From Penelope pileata (taxonomy: Eukaryota > Chordata > Aves > Galliformes > Cracidae): a stretch of DNA of 64,000 nucleotides. Position 1 is the first letter of the stretch; every line of letters begins with the position of its first letter. The notes under the pieces were generated by a model that worked only from the letters and a program-made list of their open reading frames with translations, was not told the DNA's origin and searched no databases. The stretch spans positions 2,401,056 through 2,465,055 of the forward strand of contig WBMW01000802.1 in NCBI GenBank assembly GCA_013396635.1, given 5' to 3'. Both the position numbers and the translations under genes were made by a program. Below are positions 34,464-44,611 of the stretch, one piece after another.

Positions 34464-35998
34464 TAACCTTGTAGAAGCAAAGCCATGAGAACAAATTTGC
34501 TCCCCTATCTGCACAGTGCCCAGTAAATATCCTTCATTCAAAGCTTCAACAAATTTCCCTAACAATGTATCTTTATATAGGCACTCACTTTCTTTACTAA
34601 CTGTATATATTGGATATGTTTATTATTTCTGTATCTGAATATCAAATAGGAAGGAAATGAAACTCTTGTCTGTGAAAATCAGAATTTGTTTAGTTTTCTT
34701 CCTGTAATTGGGAGAAGCCCCTTTATATTATATTGACAAGATTATCTTCAGTGCTCTCATATAAAGATAAGTCTCATGTGAACTTGGATATTCCATAGCT
34801 GAAACTTATTTTCCAATTCATTGCCATTTTTGTGGCTGTTAAGAACCCTTCTACAGCTAATATCAATCTTAATGAAAATTGTCCAGAACTACTCACATCA
34901 TATCAGTTTATATGGCAGCTACATCTTTTTGATTCAATGTGAAACATTGGTGTGACTAACTGAACATTTAAAAAAAAGTAAGTAAAATAAAGGGCTCTGT
35001 TCAGGTATAGTCTGTAGTATATAAATGGGTTATGAGCAAATACTCGAACAATTTAGGGTTCTGAGATTATTGGAATTTCCCCTGCTTGACTTCAGATTGT
35101 TATTCAGAAGCTTTGGGTTTTTTACTGTATTTTTTAATGATAGCAGCCGTCTTCTGAAATTTAATGCTTACAGTTAATAATGCAAACTACAAATCTCTGT
35201 ATAACATTCCCTATATCCAAGAGTACAACTAATGCTCACTTTCAGTCATGGCTGTTGGGCATATTTTGACAAAGCATAGACCAGCAGGGTTGCAAAAGAG
35301 GATAGTAAAGGTCATTGTAGCTTAAAAACTAGTTAATGTGACTTTCTGTTATCTTAACACAATTTTCTCTTTCCTAGTGAAAACAGTAACTTCAAATGCC
35401 TATTTCTGCATAAAGAGAAAAGACATTAATATAAGAAATGAGCTGTATAATTAAGAAAATAGAAAGGCTTACCTAAACATTTACTTTTTTTTCAAAGTTT
35501 ATCTTATAAAACAGACTGTTAGACTGTTAGCACTAAAGAGAAAAGAAGGAAAACAGCACAAAAACTGTTAGGGATTGAACAACATCCACTGAAGCCAATG
35601 TAATCCTTCCATTGATTTCATGGGCCTTTGTCTGAATCTTGCTTCTTTTGTATCCTTATGAGAACATAAAATACTTATAATTTAATTTCTTTGTTGGATA
35701 CTTTGACGTGATCTCTAGGAAAAAATTCTTAGCATTCTGCAGGGACGTAAGCTGCCTTAACTGTAAGTCAGTGAACTCGTCGATATACGTATAAATTTGG
35801 ACACACTGCATCCAGACTGAGGTGAGCATCTCTTGTGACCCACAGAGTTTTGTTATCAGGCTATAGGCATTCACACTGCCCCTGGAGGGAGAATCATAAG
35901 GGGGTGAGGTAGTTTCTAGGAAACTACTCAGCTGCTGCCCCAAACCTGAAGGTCAGAGAAAGCCCTCTTTCCTCCCTGGAGAACTTCCCTACAGATAT
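34464..35998. other. Intron, no gene seen
   Basis: Unique-looking AT-rich intron between two CR1 copies. No exon or RNA gene was recognised. The minus-strand frame of 95 codons at 35656-35943 has no family resemblance. Confidence 0.55.
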
Positions 35999-36184
35999 AG
36001 GATCATAGGAAACATTTGGGTTGGAATGAACCTCAGGGGATTTCTAGCTAACTTTCTGCACAAAGCATGATGGGGTACGAGATCAGACCAGGCTTTCCAG
36101 GGCTTTATGTAGCAGTGTCGGGCAGCAACTGCACAACCTCTCTGGGCAGCCTGTTCCACTGCGTGGCTGCCCTCGCAGTGATAG
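35999..36184 (-). mobile_element. CR1-type LINE fragment, antisense, cut by LTR B
   Basis: Diverged CR1 3' region: AGGATCATAGGAAAC, GTTGGAATGAACCTC, then ACAACCTCTCTGGGCAGCCTGTTCCACTG and CCCTCGCAGTG. The normal continuation of CR1 (AAAAAGTTTTTCC type) is missing: LTR B starts at once. I could not find the rest of the CR1 beyond LTR B. Confidence 0.85.
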
Positions 36185-36748
36185 TGTAGAGGAACTGTTA
36201 GGTCAGGGCCTGAACAGATGGTTGAGCTCCTGGTGAAGGGGTGTGGTTTGCCCAGCGAGCACAGGCAAACTGTTCACACCTGTGTTCCCCTGTGACCAGA
36301 AGGGGTGAGCCTGAGGTGGAGGTGCCCCAGGCTTAGATAAGGGTCAGCTGGGCAAAGCACAGATCAGACAGGATGAGATCAGGAGTTTGGAAAAAAGCAG
36401 CAGCGGCAGGATGAGATTGGGAAGCACAAGAGGAAGGAGCTGAAGGGAGCGGGAGGTGATGTGGAGCAGAGCCCCCAGCTCCAGATGAGATAAAGGGCGT
36501 AGTCAGATGAAGAACTGGCATTGTCATAAGAGTTGGGACTTTTTCCTGCTACAGATAGTTTTTCCGTTTTTTTTCTTTTTTTTTTCTTTTTAATATATCC
36601 AGCCTGAACATCTCATGTTTTATCTTATACCTGTTTTTTGTTTGCTAGTTTTTGTCTTTTAAATAAAAGTGTGTCTTCTGTCTGTCCAAGTGAAAGCAGC
36701 TAAGAGTGTCTTTTAAAAATCTAAGAATTCATTTCAGGGGTCTGTACA
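36185..36748 (+). mobile_element. Retroviral-type solo LTR B, sense orientation, probable
   Basis: LTR-like unit of about 560 bp beginning TGTAGAGGAACTG and ending near TCTGTACA. The U3-like start shares about 140 bp with LTR A (TTAGGTCAGGGCCTGA, CTCCTGGTGAAGGGG, AGCACAGGCAAACTG, CACCTGTG, TGTGACCAGAAGG). A weak TATA-like GCTTAGATAAGG follows. Then come a purine-rich stretch, a T-rich run at about 36560-36592 and an AATAAA polyadenylation signal at about 36661-36666. The 3' boundary is uncertain because I see no matching target-site duplication. No internal viral sequence adjoins. Orientation follows from the order U3, TATA, AATAAA. Confidence 0.72.
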
Positions 36749-38600
36749 CAATTGAGTTTTCTCTGTAAGTTATCTTTGGTTACTGTTGGAACCTCAACAT
36801 TACACATTCAGAGAAAACCAATCATCATTAAGAAGTGTAAATACTTCTAATGAGTCTAGTTGTTGCTGTGGGATTTTGGAAGATAAGGAGAATGCAAATG
36901 TGATAGTACGTTAAATTCTGTTCTGAGCAAGAAAGGTAGAGAACGAAATGCATCAGTCATAAAGGTGAAAGGATGTACTTTTGAATTTTTACTGATACCA
37001 AATAAAGGTTTAGGTGTTATTACATGTTAATTCAGACCCGTCCAATGCTGTTAAAGATGAAATAACTGCTCTGATAAAATTAAAGCAGCCTAAACTGGGA
37101 AGGAACAACTGATCCTTTGTTGGAGACAAAATAACAGAAAGTCTTTTGATAAAATAAAGAGAAAATATAGTCAGAAGCAGGAAATCACAATTTTTTAAAT
37201 GGCAGAATCAAAGCCAATAGTGGTTGTGTGTTTGCTGCTAATATAAAAGCGGAATAGAACGAATGGGCAGTGTTAGTTTTTTCAGTTCCCTCAGGTTTCA
37301 GAACAAGAATAGACCTTGCATTTGCCATTATTATTGATGTGCTTCAAAAAGACAACAGGAAGCTAGTATCTGAACTTTGCTGCAGAGGTGCTTTCCTGAA
37401 TCAATTAGATTAATCTTAGCTGAAGGAACTCTAGCTGGTAGCTCTGCTACTCACATTGATGGCTGAATCTTTGTTTAAGCCTCCTAAACACTTTTATGCA
37501 ATTTTGTCGTGTAGTAATCAACTTGAGTTTAAATCTCAGTTGTATAAATAAAATCTTGTTTGTTTAGTTCACTTCATTTTTATGAAATATGAACCTTGCT
37601 TTCATGTTCTAAAAGCAAATAGAAAAGCTCTATTGACCATTTAGACACTGTTTACATTTGATATGCCTGTTGCATCACATCTTACAGGTCTCCTCCATTA
37701 ACCAAACAAGTCTAATCTATTTGTTTACTACCAGCAATTTTTAAACTGGTGTTGTTGAACCTTCCAAGGTCTTTTCTTCTCTGGCAGTTTTCTTTCAATT
37801 GTTATGAAATTAAGGACCTAACGTTGTTTTAGATTGCAGTATATTTTTCAATATTTCCTTGGGGGAACTGGGTAATTCATGGTTGATTTCACCAACCACG
37901 AGCCTTTCACTTCTAGATTGTTTGAAGTCCAAGGAAGATTAACAGAGATCAAAAGTGACAATGTCCTGGTTGTGACTTCATAGCAGCATATATGAAACCT
38001 TTTTGAAGATTGCGCTGAATTTCAAGCTTCAGAGTAAACAGCATCACCACATGCTTTGCAATTTTCTTTTTAATGACTATTTGATCTATGCAAGGGACAA
38101 AATATGTGGCCTCTGGTTTTCAGGGTGACTAGTCCTTAGGAGAAGTTCAAATCATTCCCTTCCATAATGTCTACTCTTCATTTTGTCTGCCACTGGCAAT
38201 ATAATCATCTGGTTTTCTCACTCTTACTGAGGTTTCTCAGACTCATCTTCAGATGAAATAATGTTTTTTCTTTTGTTTTGTTTTTGCTACTTCACTCAGC
38301 TAATTAATATTGTGTTACTCTTCTGATGAACTGCAAAGCATTTGAATTTTAACCTTATTTCATGCTGGACATGGGCTATTTATTCTTACTATTTTCTTCA
38401 TGAGTATTCAAGCTCCAAGACAAATTTGAACATGTGGGAGCTCTGACTGGCTTCCAACTGCACTATGCCAAAGACATGCTGCATATCGCATCTATAGACT
38501 CTTTCCAGGTCCCTTTTATATGAACTTTATATGTCCCTTTCATGAACTTTCTTGTAGCCAAAAAGAAAAAGAACAGTGAACAATTAGATATGTTATGTTC
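36749..38600. other. Intron, no gene seen
   Basis: AT-rich intron without a supportable gene, RNA or recognised repeat. Confidence 0.55.
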
Positions 38601-38762
38601 CATAGACTCACAAGCTAATTTAGGTTGGAAGGGACCTCCAGAGTCCTCTAGTCCACAGCTCTGCACAAAGCAGGCTCAGCTGTAAGATCAGAACAGGTTG
38701 CTTGGCTTTTATTTAGTCAGGACTTGAAAACCACCAAGGAAAGAAACTGTGCGACCTTTCCA
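38601..38762 (-). mobile_element. CR1-type LINE 3' fragment, antisense
   Basis: CATAGACTCACAAGCTAATTTAGGTTGGAAGGGACCTCCAGAG is the reversed CR1 3' end. TCCACAGCTCTGCACAAAGCAGG and TCAGGACTTGAAAACC follow, older CR1 subfamily landmarks. The right limit is uncertain. Confidence 0.85.
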
Positions 38763-40543
38763 ATTCTGAATTTAGAGAATTGTTTCTACCACACTTAGTA
38801 ATACCAGAAAGGAACATGGATGGAAGCAGTGATTAAAATTGAAAATGCTTGAACCTTAGTCCTTTATAATCATCATAAGCCTGGCATATGCAGTGAACAC
38901 GAGCTGAGCAACACTCAAGGTTTTCCTCCATACAGAAGTAATGTCTTTGGGAGGTGAATGTCCACTTGGTCTAGATACAGGAGAAGATTCAAATAGATTA
39001 TTAATCCCTCTTTATTAATTGGAAAATACATGAAACACCTTTTTTATGCACTTTCATCCTTCAGGCAGCTTTATTTGACATTTCTAGCTAGGTGATCGAA
39101 GAAATGTTTTCATGGGCAATAGCAACAAATGGAAATTGAATCTTTTTTTTTTTTGCAACCTTTTTCCCATTTGTTTTCAACTCTGAGTTTTTGGGCCATC
39201 TGTTGTATTAGTTATACCTTGTCCTGTCAGTGAGTGAAGACTGAAGGTGTCTACTTTGTTTCTATGTTTCTCTGAACTTTCTGTGTATAAAAAGAGTTGG
39301 TGTAGCACCAGTGCAGACTGAGAAAGTTGTGGTTATGAAATCGGTGTTAAGGACAGCTCTACTGTCAGTGAATGGTTTGAAGGCAGCCCAGGGCTCTTAC
39401 AAATCTATAACCTGAGTTAGTCTGCTATTTGCGAAAGTCCTTAGTTTTCTCTCCTTAGTTTTCTCTTATGAGCTAGTTCAAGATAATTGGAACATGAAGT
39501 GAATATTTCAGTTCATATATTTTCAGGAAAACCCTGTAGTTAAGGCACTGAATTTCACTTCCTACTTGTGCGTGTTTGAACATGTTTGCTAAAGGGAAAA
39601 ATGTTTTCTGAAAACTTGATGTGTAGTCAAAACAGAATTTCACTTATTTAGCATTTTTGAATTTCAACTGCTTAACTGAAGTGTTTTTATCTTTTAAATC
39701 TACCTCTACATAAACAGCCTTTTCACTATTTAAATGAATGTAACCAGAGTATTTATTCAAAGTAACTAGCTATCTTTCGGATAACACCACAAGCCTTCCT
39801 TTCTGAATATATCCAGTAACTATAACCGTAGTGCTGTTACACTTGCCATGTCTTCACATTGACTCTATTTAATCTTCCCCACTGACCACCCAAAGGTATC
39901 AAAGGTGCAAAGCCGTGGCAGTGGGCTCACACCTCTACTGTCTGTGAAGCTTTCAACAAGCTGCCTCTAGAGTGGTGATCTACTAGTGCCCTGCAGTAAA
40001 CTGGGGGTAACTACATAACAGTTTGTTACTGGAAGGCACACTCTTCACTGTTAATCTGTGCTTTGCTTTCTCTCTTGTCATGTGAATGTATGCAGCTCCA
40101 GGCACATGATCTGAAGACAGAAGCATCTTATACTTTGGGGGGAAAAACATACTTAGGAAATTTGTTCCCCTTCTGGTTTAAGTTAGCCCATGACATTTAT
40201 TTGCTGTAAAATCAGTTCAAAATAGTTTGAGATCGGAGACATGGTTATGAGTCTATCGAGTTGCTTCGGGGACAGATGAGTCTATCAAGTTGTCTCTGCA
40301 AGTCAATACACTGTGCTGTACCTGTCCCTAGCTGCAGTCCTTCCTCAGGGCAAAGTGAGCAAAGTCAGTGGTGGAAAAGATCCCTCAGGTAGGACAGGCT
40401 CTATGGTCTGTGTGCATTTGTATCAAGTATGAATTACTGCCTGAGTTAGTCATAGAAAGACAAGCACAGATCTAATTTTACTGCTTGACTTTCTGAACAT
40501 TGCAGATACAACTGCATGTAGAATATATTTGATGCTATATGCA
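38763..40543. other. Intron, no gene seen
   Basis: Intron between a CR1 copy and LTR F. It contains an imperfect direct repeat of 17 bp (ATGAGTCTATC-AGTTG, 16 of 17) at 40247 and 40276. No gene or RNA was recognised. Confidence 0.55.
40247..40292. repeat. 17-bp direct repeat with 29-bp spacing
   Basis: ATGAGTCTATCGAGTTG and ATGAGTCTATCAAGTTG, one mismatch, 29 bp apart. A small tandem duplication of a 29-bp unit, partly decayed. Confidence 0.8.
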
Positions 40544-40604
40544 TGTTATAGGCAATCTGCGACAAAAGAAGCAAATAGAGTTATAGGTGATCGGTTAAGA
40601 AAGT

Positions 40605-40610
40605 TTTATT
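40605..40610 (-). terminator. AATAAA polyadenylation signal of solo LTR F
   Basis: GGAATAAAACTTTC on the minus strand, about 60 bp before the LTR's 3' end. It marks the R/U5 end of the LTR. Use is not shown. Confidence 0.55.
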
Positions 40611-40710
40611 CCAAATTGAGTAAGATAGCAAGGTTAGCAAAGACAGCGCTGGGTGGCCGGGGAGTCACGCTCCTTCAACAGCTCGCAAATGTGTTTCTCA
40701 AGGCAGGAAT

Positions 40711-40718
40711 TTTTATAC
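40711..40718 (-). promoter_or_regulatory. TATA box of solo LTR F
   Basis: On the minus strand the LTR reads TGTATAAAAATTCC, a good TATA box about 210 bp from the LTR's 5' end. It is placed correctly relative to the downstream AATAAA. Promoter activity is not shown, and transcription from it would run antisense to STK32B. Confidence 0.55.
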
Positions 40719-40925
40719 AGTCTTAGTTTCCGCATATGTTGTCCTTCTGTTATCATATAAGGGTACTTGTTTTTCTGTCGCTTCTCCTTCTCATCCTCGT
40801 GATGCTGGTGGTGTGATGTCGGTTGTGATAGCGGGAGCGGGGGAGCCGACGAGCACCAGTTGCACAACAATAACTGTCTTGATTTGATAAGCAAAGCAGT
40901 ATCGGTCTAATATTTGTCCATCACA

Positions 40926-42698
40926 ATGCAGTTGTCAAGTGTATTTATCAATGTCTTTTCTGGTGACAATAAAAATACATAGTCTATGTAATGGTGCAAA
41001 ACTGTCATAGATATTCAAACTCTTCTTTAAAAAAAAAAAAAAGAGGCACGGGCTTGTACTAAGGAATCCCTGGGAGCTGCATTGCCATAGACATTGACAG
41101 TAGCTCATAAAGCTGAATATTTCCTTTTCCTCATTTTTATTCTCAGTGAAGTACTAGTGATCTTACCATTCCAATTCTAATTTTTTATTTTCTTAATTTG
41201 TTGAAAACAGTTTGAAGAATGAAAGTATTTCTGATATTAGAAAGCCACAGAAAGGCACGAATGTACGTTGTTGTGACTTCTATTTTTTTACCAATGTGAA
41301 AAGTGCAGAGTCATATTGTGCTTGTTAAATCTGGTAAAGATGATGTTTAAAATATTTAATTCAACAGTCAGAACTACAATGTGTTTATTTCCATTGAAAA
41401 TCATTGGTATATTTTCAGGACCATGTCTTTCACAATTTCCGCGACTTACGGATGTTACGGAACTAACAACAGAGACTATTCAACATGAAATCACAATTCA
41501 AGCTCTTATCAGAAAATAGTTATCAAAAACTAGAGATTAATTTGTTACTAGCAAATATGTTCAATACCAGATGAACAGTAGCTTTTCTGAAAACTCTGAA
41601 ATCTCATCAGCTGAGGGATTTCATATAAAAAGAAACATAGAAAAATGTATAACATTTCCTATGCTAATTTAACCAAAAATAAGTCTTATAAGAAAGATAT
41701 TCAAACCTACAGTCAGCCAGTATCTCACAACTTCAGCCATGTGAAATCAGGAGAAGGAGAGGTTCTGGTGTGGTAAACAATGTGCCAAGAGACTGCAAGG
41801 AAGAGGAAAGAGACTGGTCAGAAATTAGAGGTTTGTAGTTAACGTAGACTCTAGTAGAGACTTCCTCTTAAATCAAAACTCCTCCTGAATCAAACAACTA
41901 TAGATAGCCTGTAAGCTATGCAGAAGAAAAGCAGTTTTTCACGCTGAAATATTGGTATAATTTTAAATTTCCATTCCAGATGGTAATTCATAGTGAGATC
42001 TTTTTCCTTACACAGACACACACACACATCTTACATGGTCTCCAATTATGCAGGAAGTGATTCAAAACAATTCCTTATTTATCCAATGTTTCCCAGCTGC
42101 TGCTACAAAAACTGTAAACATAATCTTGGTGTACTTCACAATTTCATATGACTCTCAGGAAAGGCTAAGAAGTCTGGAATTCAGAGTACTAAGCTGCAAA
42201 TCAACTTCTTTTGTCAATGGAAGTGTTAAGTTTGTGCGATGACTGAAGTCATGTCATGCAAGAAATATACATAATATATACAGTTGCTATTGCTATCTTA
42301 TTCCTGTATGACATTTTCTTTAGAAATCATTCCATATTTAAAAAAAAAAAAAAAAAAACAAACAACTCTGATGTGACATTATCCTTCTGCAACGCTTCTT
42401 CTCTTTATTCCATTTATGGACAAACTGGACAAAATTTCTTAGTGAAGTCTAAGTATATAAAAGTGCATATTTCAGTGAGGACACGATTTATTGAGAAACA
42501 TTTAAATCAGAATAATCAAGTCATTCTTTGGCTGAGATAAAATGAACAGATCTTTGGAATTCTTTTGCAGGCTCATTTGCCAGATTATTTTGTCAGCTTG
42601 CAATGCCTTGTCTTCTGAAATCAGTGGAGTATTTAGCCCAAGGGGCAAATATTTTACTCAAGGCGGATCAATGCATCTCCCCCTCTGGCAATGCTCAC
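40926..42698. other. Intron, no gene seen
   Basis: Intron between LTR F and LTR D. It contains A14 at 41029-41042, a short AC run at about 42014-42028 and A19 at 42340-42358. No gene was recognised. Confidence 0.55.
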
Positions 42699-43222
42699 TG
42701 TTCTGGTTTCAGCAGGCAGGCCTGGAAACCCCACACAGCCTTTCGCTCACCCCCCCCCCTCCTCCCAGCTGGGATGGGGGAGAGAATCGAGAAATAAGGT
42801 AGAACTCGGGGGTTGAGATAAAAACTATTTACTAACAGAAAGAAGAAAATAGAGTACAATAACAGTAATGATAATTATATACAAAACAAGTGATTGTACA
42901 AAGCAATCGCTCACTGACCGCGACCGATGCTCAGCCAATCCCCAAGCAAACGGGCCCTCCCCGCTCACTTCCCTTCCTTATATTACATGATGTCATATGG
43001 TATGGAATATCCCTTTGGTCAGTTTGGGTCAGCTGCCCCATTCTTGTCCCCTCCTAGCTCCCTGCGCCCCCCCCCAGCCTCTTTACTCTCCTGGCAGAGA
43101 CATACAAATGTCCTTGGTTCTGTTCAGCGCTGCCGGGTGTTATCAGCCATGTTTTCTTTCTAGAACCAAAACACAGCTTTGTAGCAGACACTGAGAGAAA
43201 GTTTCAGTTAGAAACTAAGACA
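42699..43222 (-). mobile_element. Solo LTR D with perfect 5-bp target duplication, antisense
   Basis: Same family as LTRs C and E. On the minus strand it begins TGTCTTAGTTTCTAACTGAAAC and ends in the CAGAACA terminus. The termini are TG...CA, and CTCAC stands on both sides (42694-42698 and 43223-43227), a perfect 5-bp duplication. Landmarks include the C-rich run CTCACCCCCCCCCCTCCTCCC (the polypurine-like end seen from the other strand), TGATGTCATATGGTATGGAATA, and CAGTTTGGGTCAGCTG. It is 524 bp long and no internal sequence is present. The TG..CA ends plus the 5-bp duplication support an ERVL-type integrase. The small frames in it are not genes. Confidence 0.93.
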
Positions 43223-44156
43223 CTCACCAAGAACTCTGCTTCAAAAGTGCATTAGTGGCAAGCTGCGAGTGGCAGTGCCACATACTGGTCCCACATCACT
43301 CTCACCAAGCTATCGGGTGAGCCAAGCCAGGCTGGTAAAAGGAAGAGATGAGTTTCACCCAGAACTGCTTCACACTGATAATGAGGATGCAAGCCCAAGA
43401 GAGAGTGTAAGAATGCCCAGAAGCGTTGAGGAAAAGCTGTCTTCATCACTCTTGACAGCAGTATGAATGTAGGCCAACTTAAAATGATCCTGAAAGTGTG
43501 GCTTTCTAGGGCGGTGCCTTTTCATTTCCCAAGAACATCAGAGTTCAGCTGATGTTTTAGTACATCATAATCCCTGCCCTTCCTTAGCCCTACTCCTTTC
43601 CCCAGCATGCTGATTGCAGTTATAGACAGCCAAGTGAGGATTCAAGGGCTAAAAGGGGGGCTGCTAGACCCACCCAGGTAGTATAAGGCATCTAGCAGGA
43701 CTCTGCAATGTGCGAGTGATCATGCATGTGAGCATGGAGGATTAGCAGGGTCTGGCAGAAAGGAGAGGCCAGTGATGTTTCCAATTAACTGATTTCTTGT
43801 GTCTGTAATATGCAGAGTCCCTGAGGCAATCAGGCACCTCCGAGATGCAAATCTTCTATTTCTCTGTTCCCACTACATTGAAGAATAAAGTACATTATCT
43901 TGAAAACCAAATCCATGTCAACACTAACCGTATAAAAACAAAAACACATGAAATGGAAACCTAGAGAACATCTTTAGTATGCAAGTTTTCAGGGCAGTAA
44001 AAAGATGTAGATAAAAATCACTTACCTTTGTCCATTATATGGTTTTCATTAGTTTTATTGAAGTGTCTTGGTCCTCACAACCAGATGGGAAAAGTTTTTA
44101 AATTACAGATCTTCTTTTGCTGTGAAATGTAATGCATATATTTCCTTATTTTACAG
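43223..44156. other. End of the 28.9-kb intron, no gene seen
   Basis: Unique-looking DNA between LTR D and the acceptor TTCCTTATTTTACAG before the second exon. No gene or known repeat was identified. Confidence 0.55.
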
Positions 44157-44194
44157 GGATATCAAGCCTGACAACATATTACTGGATGAGCACG
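44157..44194 (+). CDS. STK32B: STK32B kinase micro-exon: catalytic loop
   Basis: Very short coding exon (38 bp) between TTTTACAG and GTAAGT. Its first base completes the Arg codon begun in the previous exon and its last base starts a Gly codon, so it is flanked by a phase 2 and a phase 1 intron. It encodes DIKPDNILLDEH. Joined to the previous exon this gives HRDIKPDN, the kinase catalytic loop: Asp at 44158-44160 is the proton acceptor, Lys two residues on stabilises phosphate, and Asn of PDN binds metal. Ile after HRD separates STK32B from STK32A (Met) and STK32C (Val) as I remember them. The catalytic HRD is split by 28.9 kb of intron, between Arg and Asp. Too short to be found by reading-frame length. 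The call relies on splice sites and homology. Confidence 0.95.
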
Positions 44195-44378
44195 GTAAGT
44201 AAATACTGACAGCTCTCTCAGATATCTCTAATTTTTGACCTCTCTGTGACATGATGGCTCATGCTTTTTGAGTCAGCCTGAGTTGTTGGATCTCAATCTA
44301 AATGTGGATATTCCCTGCACATCCCCCTGTCCATCTTGGGGATTTTGCAATGTTCCTTCGTATTGGAAAGAAAAAAAA
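44195..44378. other. Short intron start before a CR1 copy
   Basis: Begins at the GTAAGT donor. Nothing recognisable before the CR1 copy at 44379. Confidence 0.5.
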
Positions 44379-44611
44379 TCACAGAATCACAGAATTGTAG
44401 GAATTGGAAGGGACCTCAAGAGATCATTGAGTCCAACCCCCCTACCAAAGCAGGTTCCCTACAGCAGGTCACACAGGTGGGCTTCCAGATGGGTCTTGAA
44501 TATCTCCAGAGAAGGAGACTCCACAACATCCCTGGGCAGCCTGTTCTAGCGCTCTGCCGCCCTCACCATGAAGAAGTTCTTACACATATTTGTGTGGAAC
44601 TTCCTATGTTC
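44379..44611 (-). mobile_element. CR1-type LINE, 5'-truncated, antisense
   Basis: Well-conserved CR1: TCACAGAATCACAGAATTGTAGG, GGAAGGGACCTCAAGAGATCATTGAGTCCAACC, CAAAGCAGGTTCCC, GGGTCTTGAATATCTCCAGAGAAGGAGACTCC, GGGCAGCCTGTTCTAG and the CTTCCTATGTT block. Closely related to the copy at 2153. It sits only about 185 bp downstream of the catalytic-loop exon. The two overlapping + frames here are shadows of the repeat. Confidence 0.95.

Larger units (their letters stand above)
40544..40925 (-). mobile_element. Solo LTR F with perfect 5-bp target duplication, antisense
   Basis: A complete 382-bp solo LTR. On the minus strand it starts TGTGATGGACAA (right end) and finishes in CTATAACA (left end). 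It is flanked by ATGCA at 40539-40543 and again at 40926-40930, a perfect 5-bp target-site duplication. A TATA box (TATAAAAA) lies at 40711-40718 and an AATAAA signal at 40605-40610, about 100 bp apart, so U3, R and U5 are all recognisable. CpG content is higher than in the surrounding intron. It differs in sequence from LTRs C, D and E and from A and B, so it is a third family. No internal sequence remains. The 86- and 65-codon frames within it are not genes. Confidence 0.9.

Noticed and set aside
36191..36795. GGAAC at 36191 and again near 36789 as a target duplication of LTR B
   Set aside because: The element would then end in TT instead of CA, and homology with LTR A starts six bases earlier.
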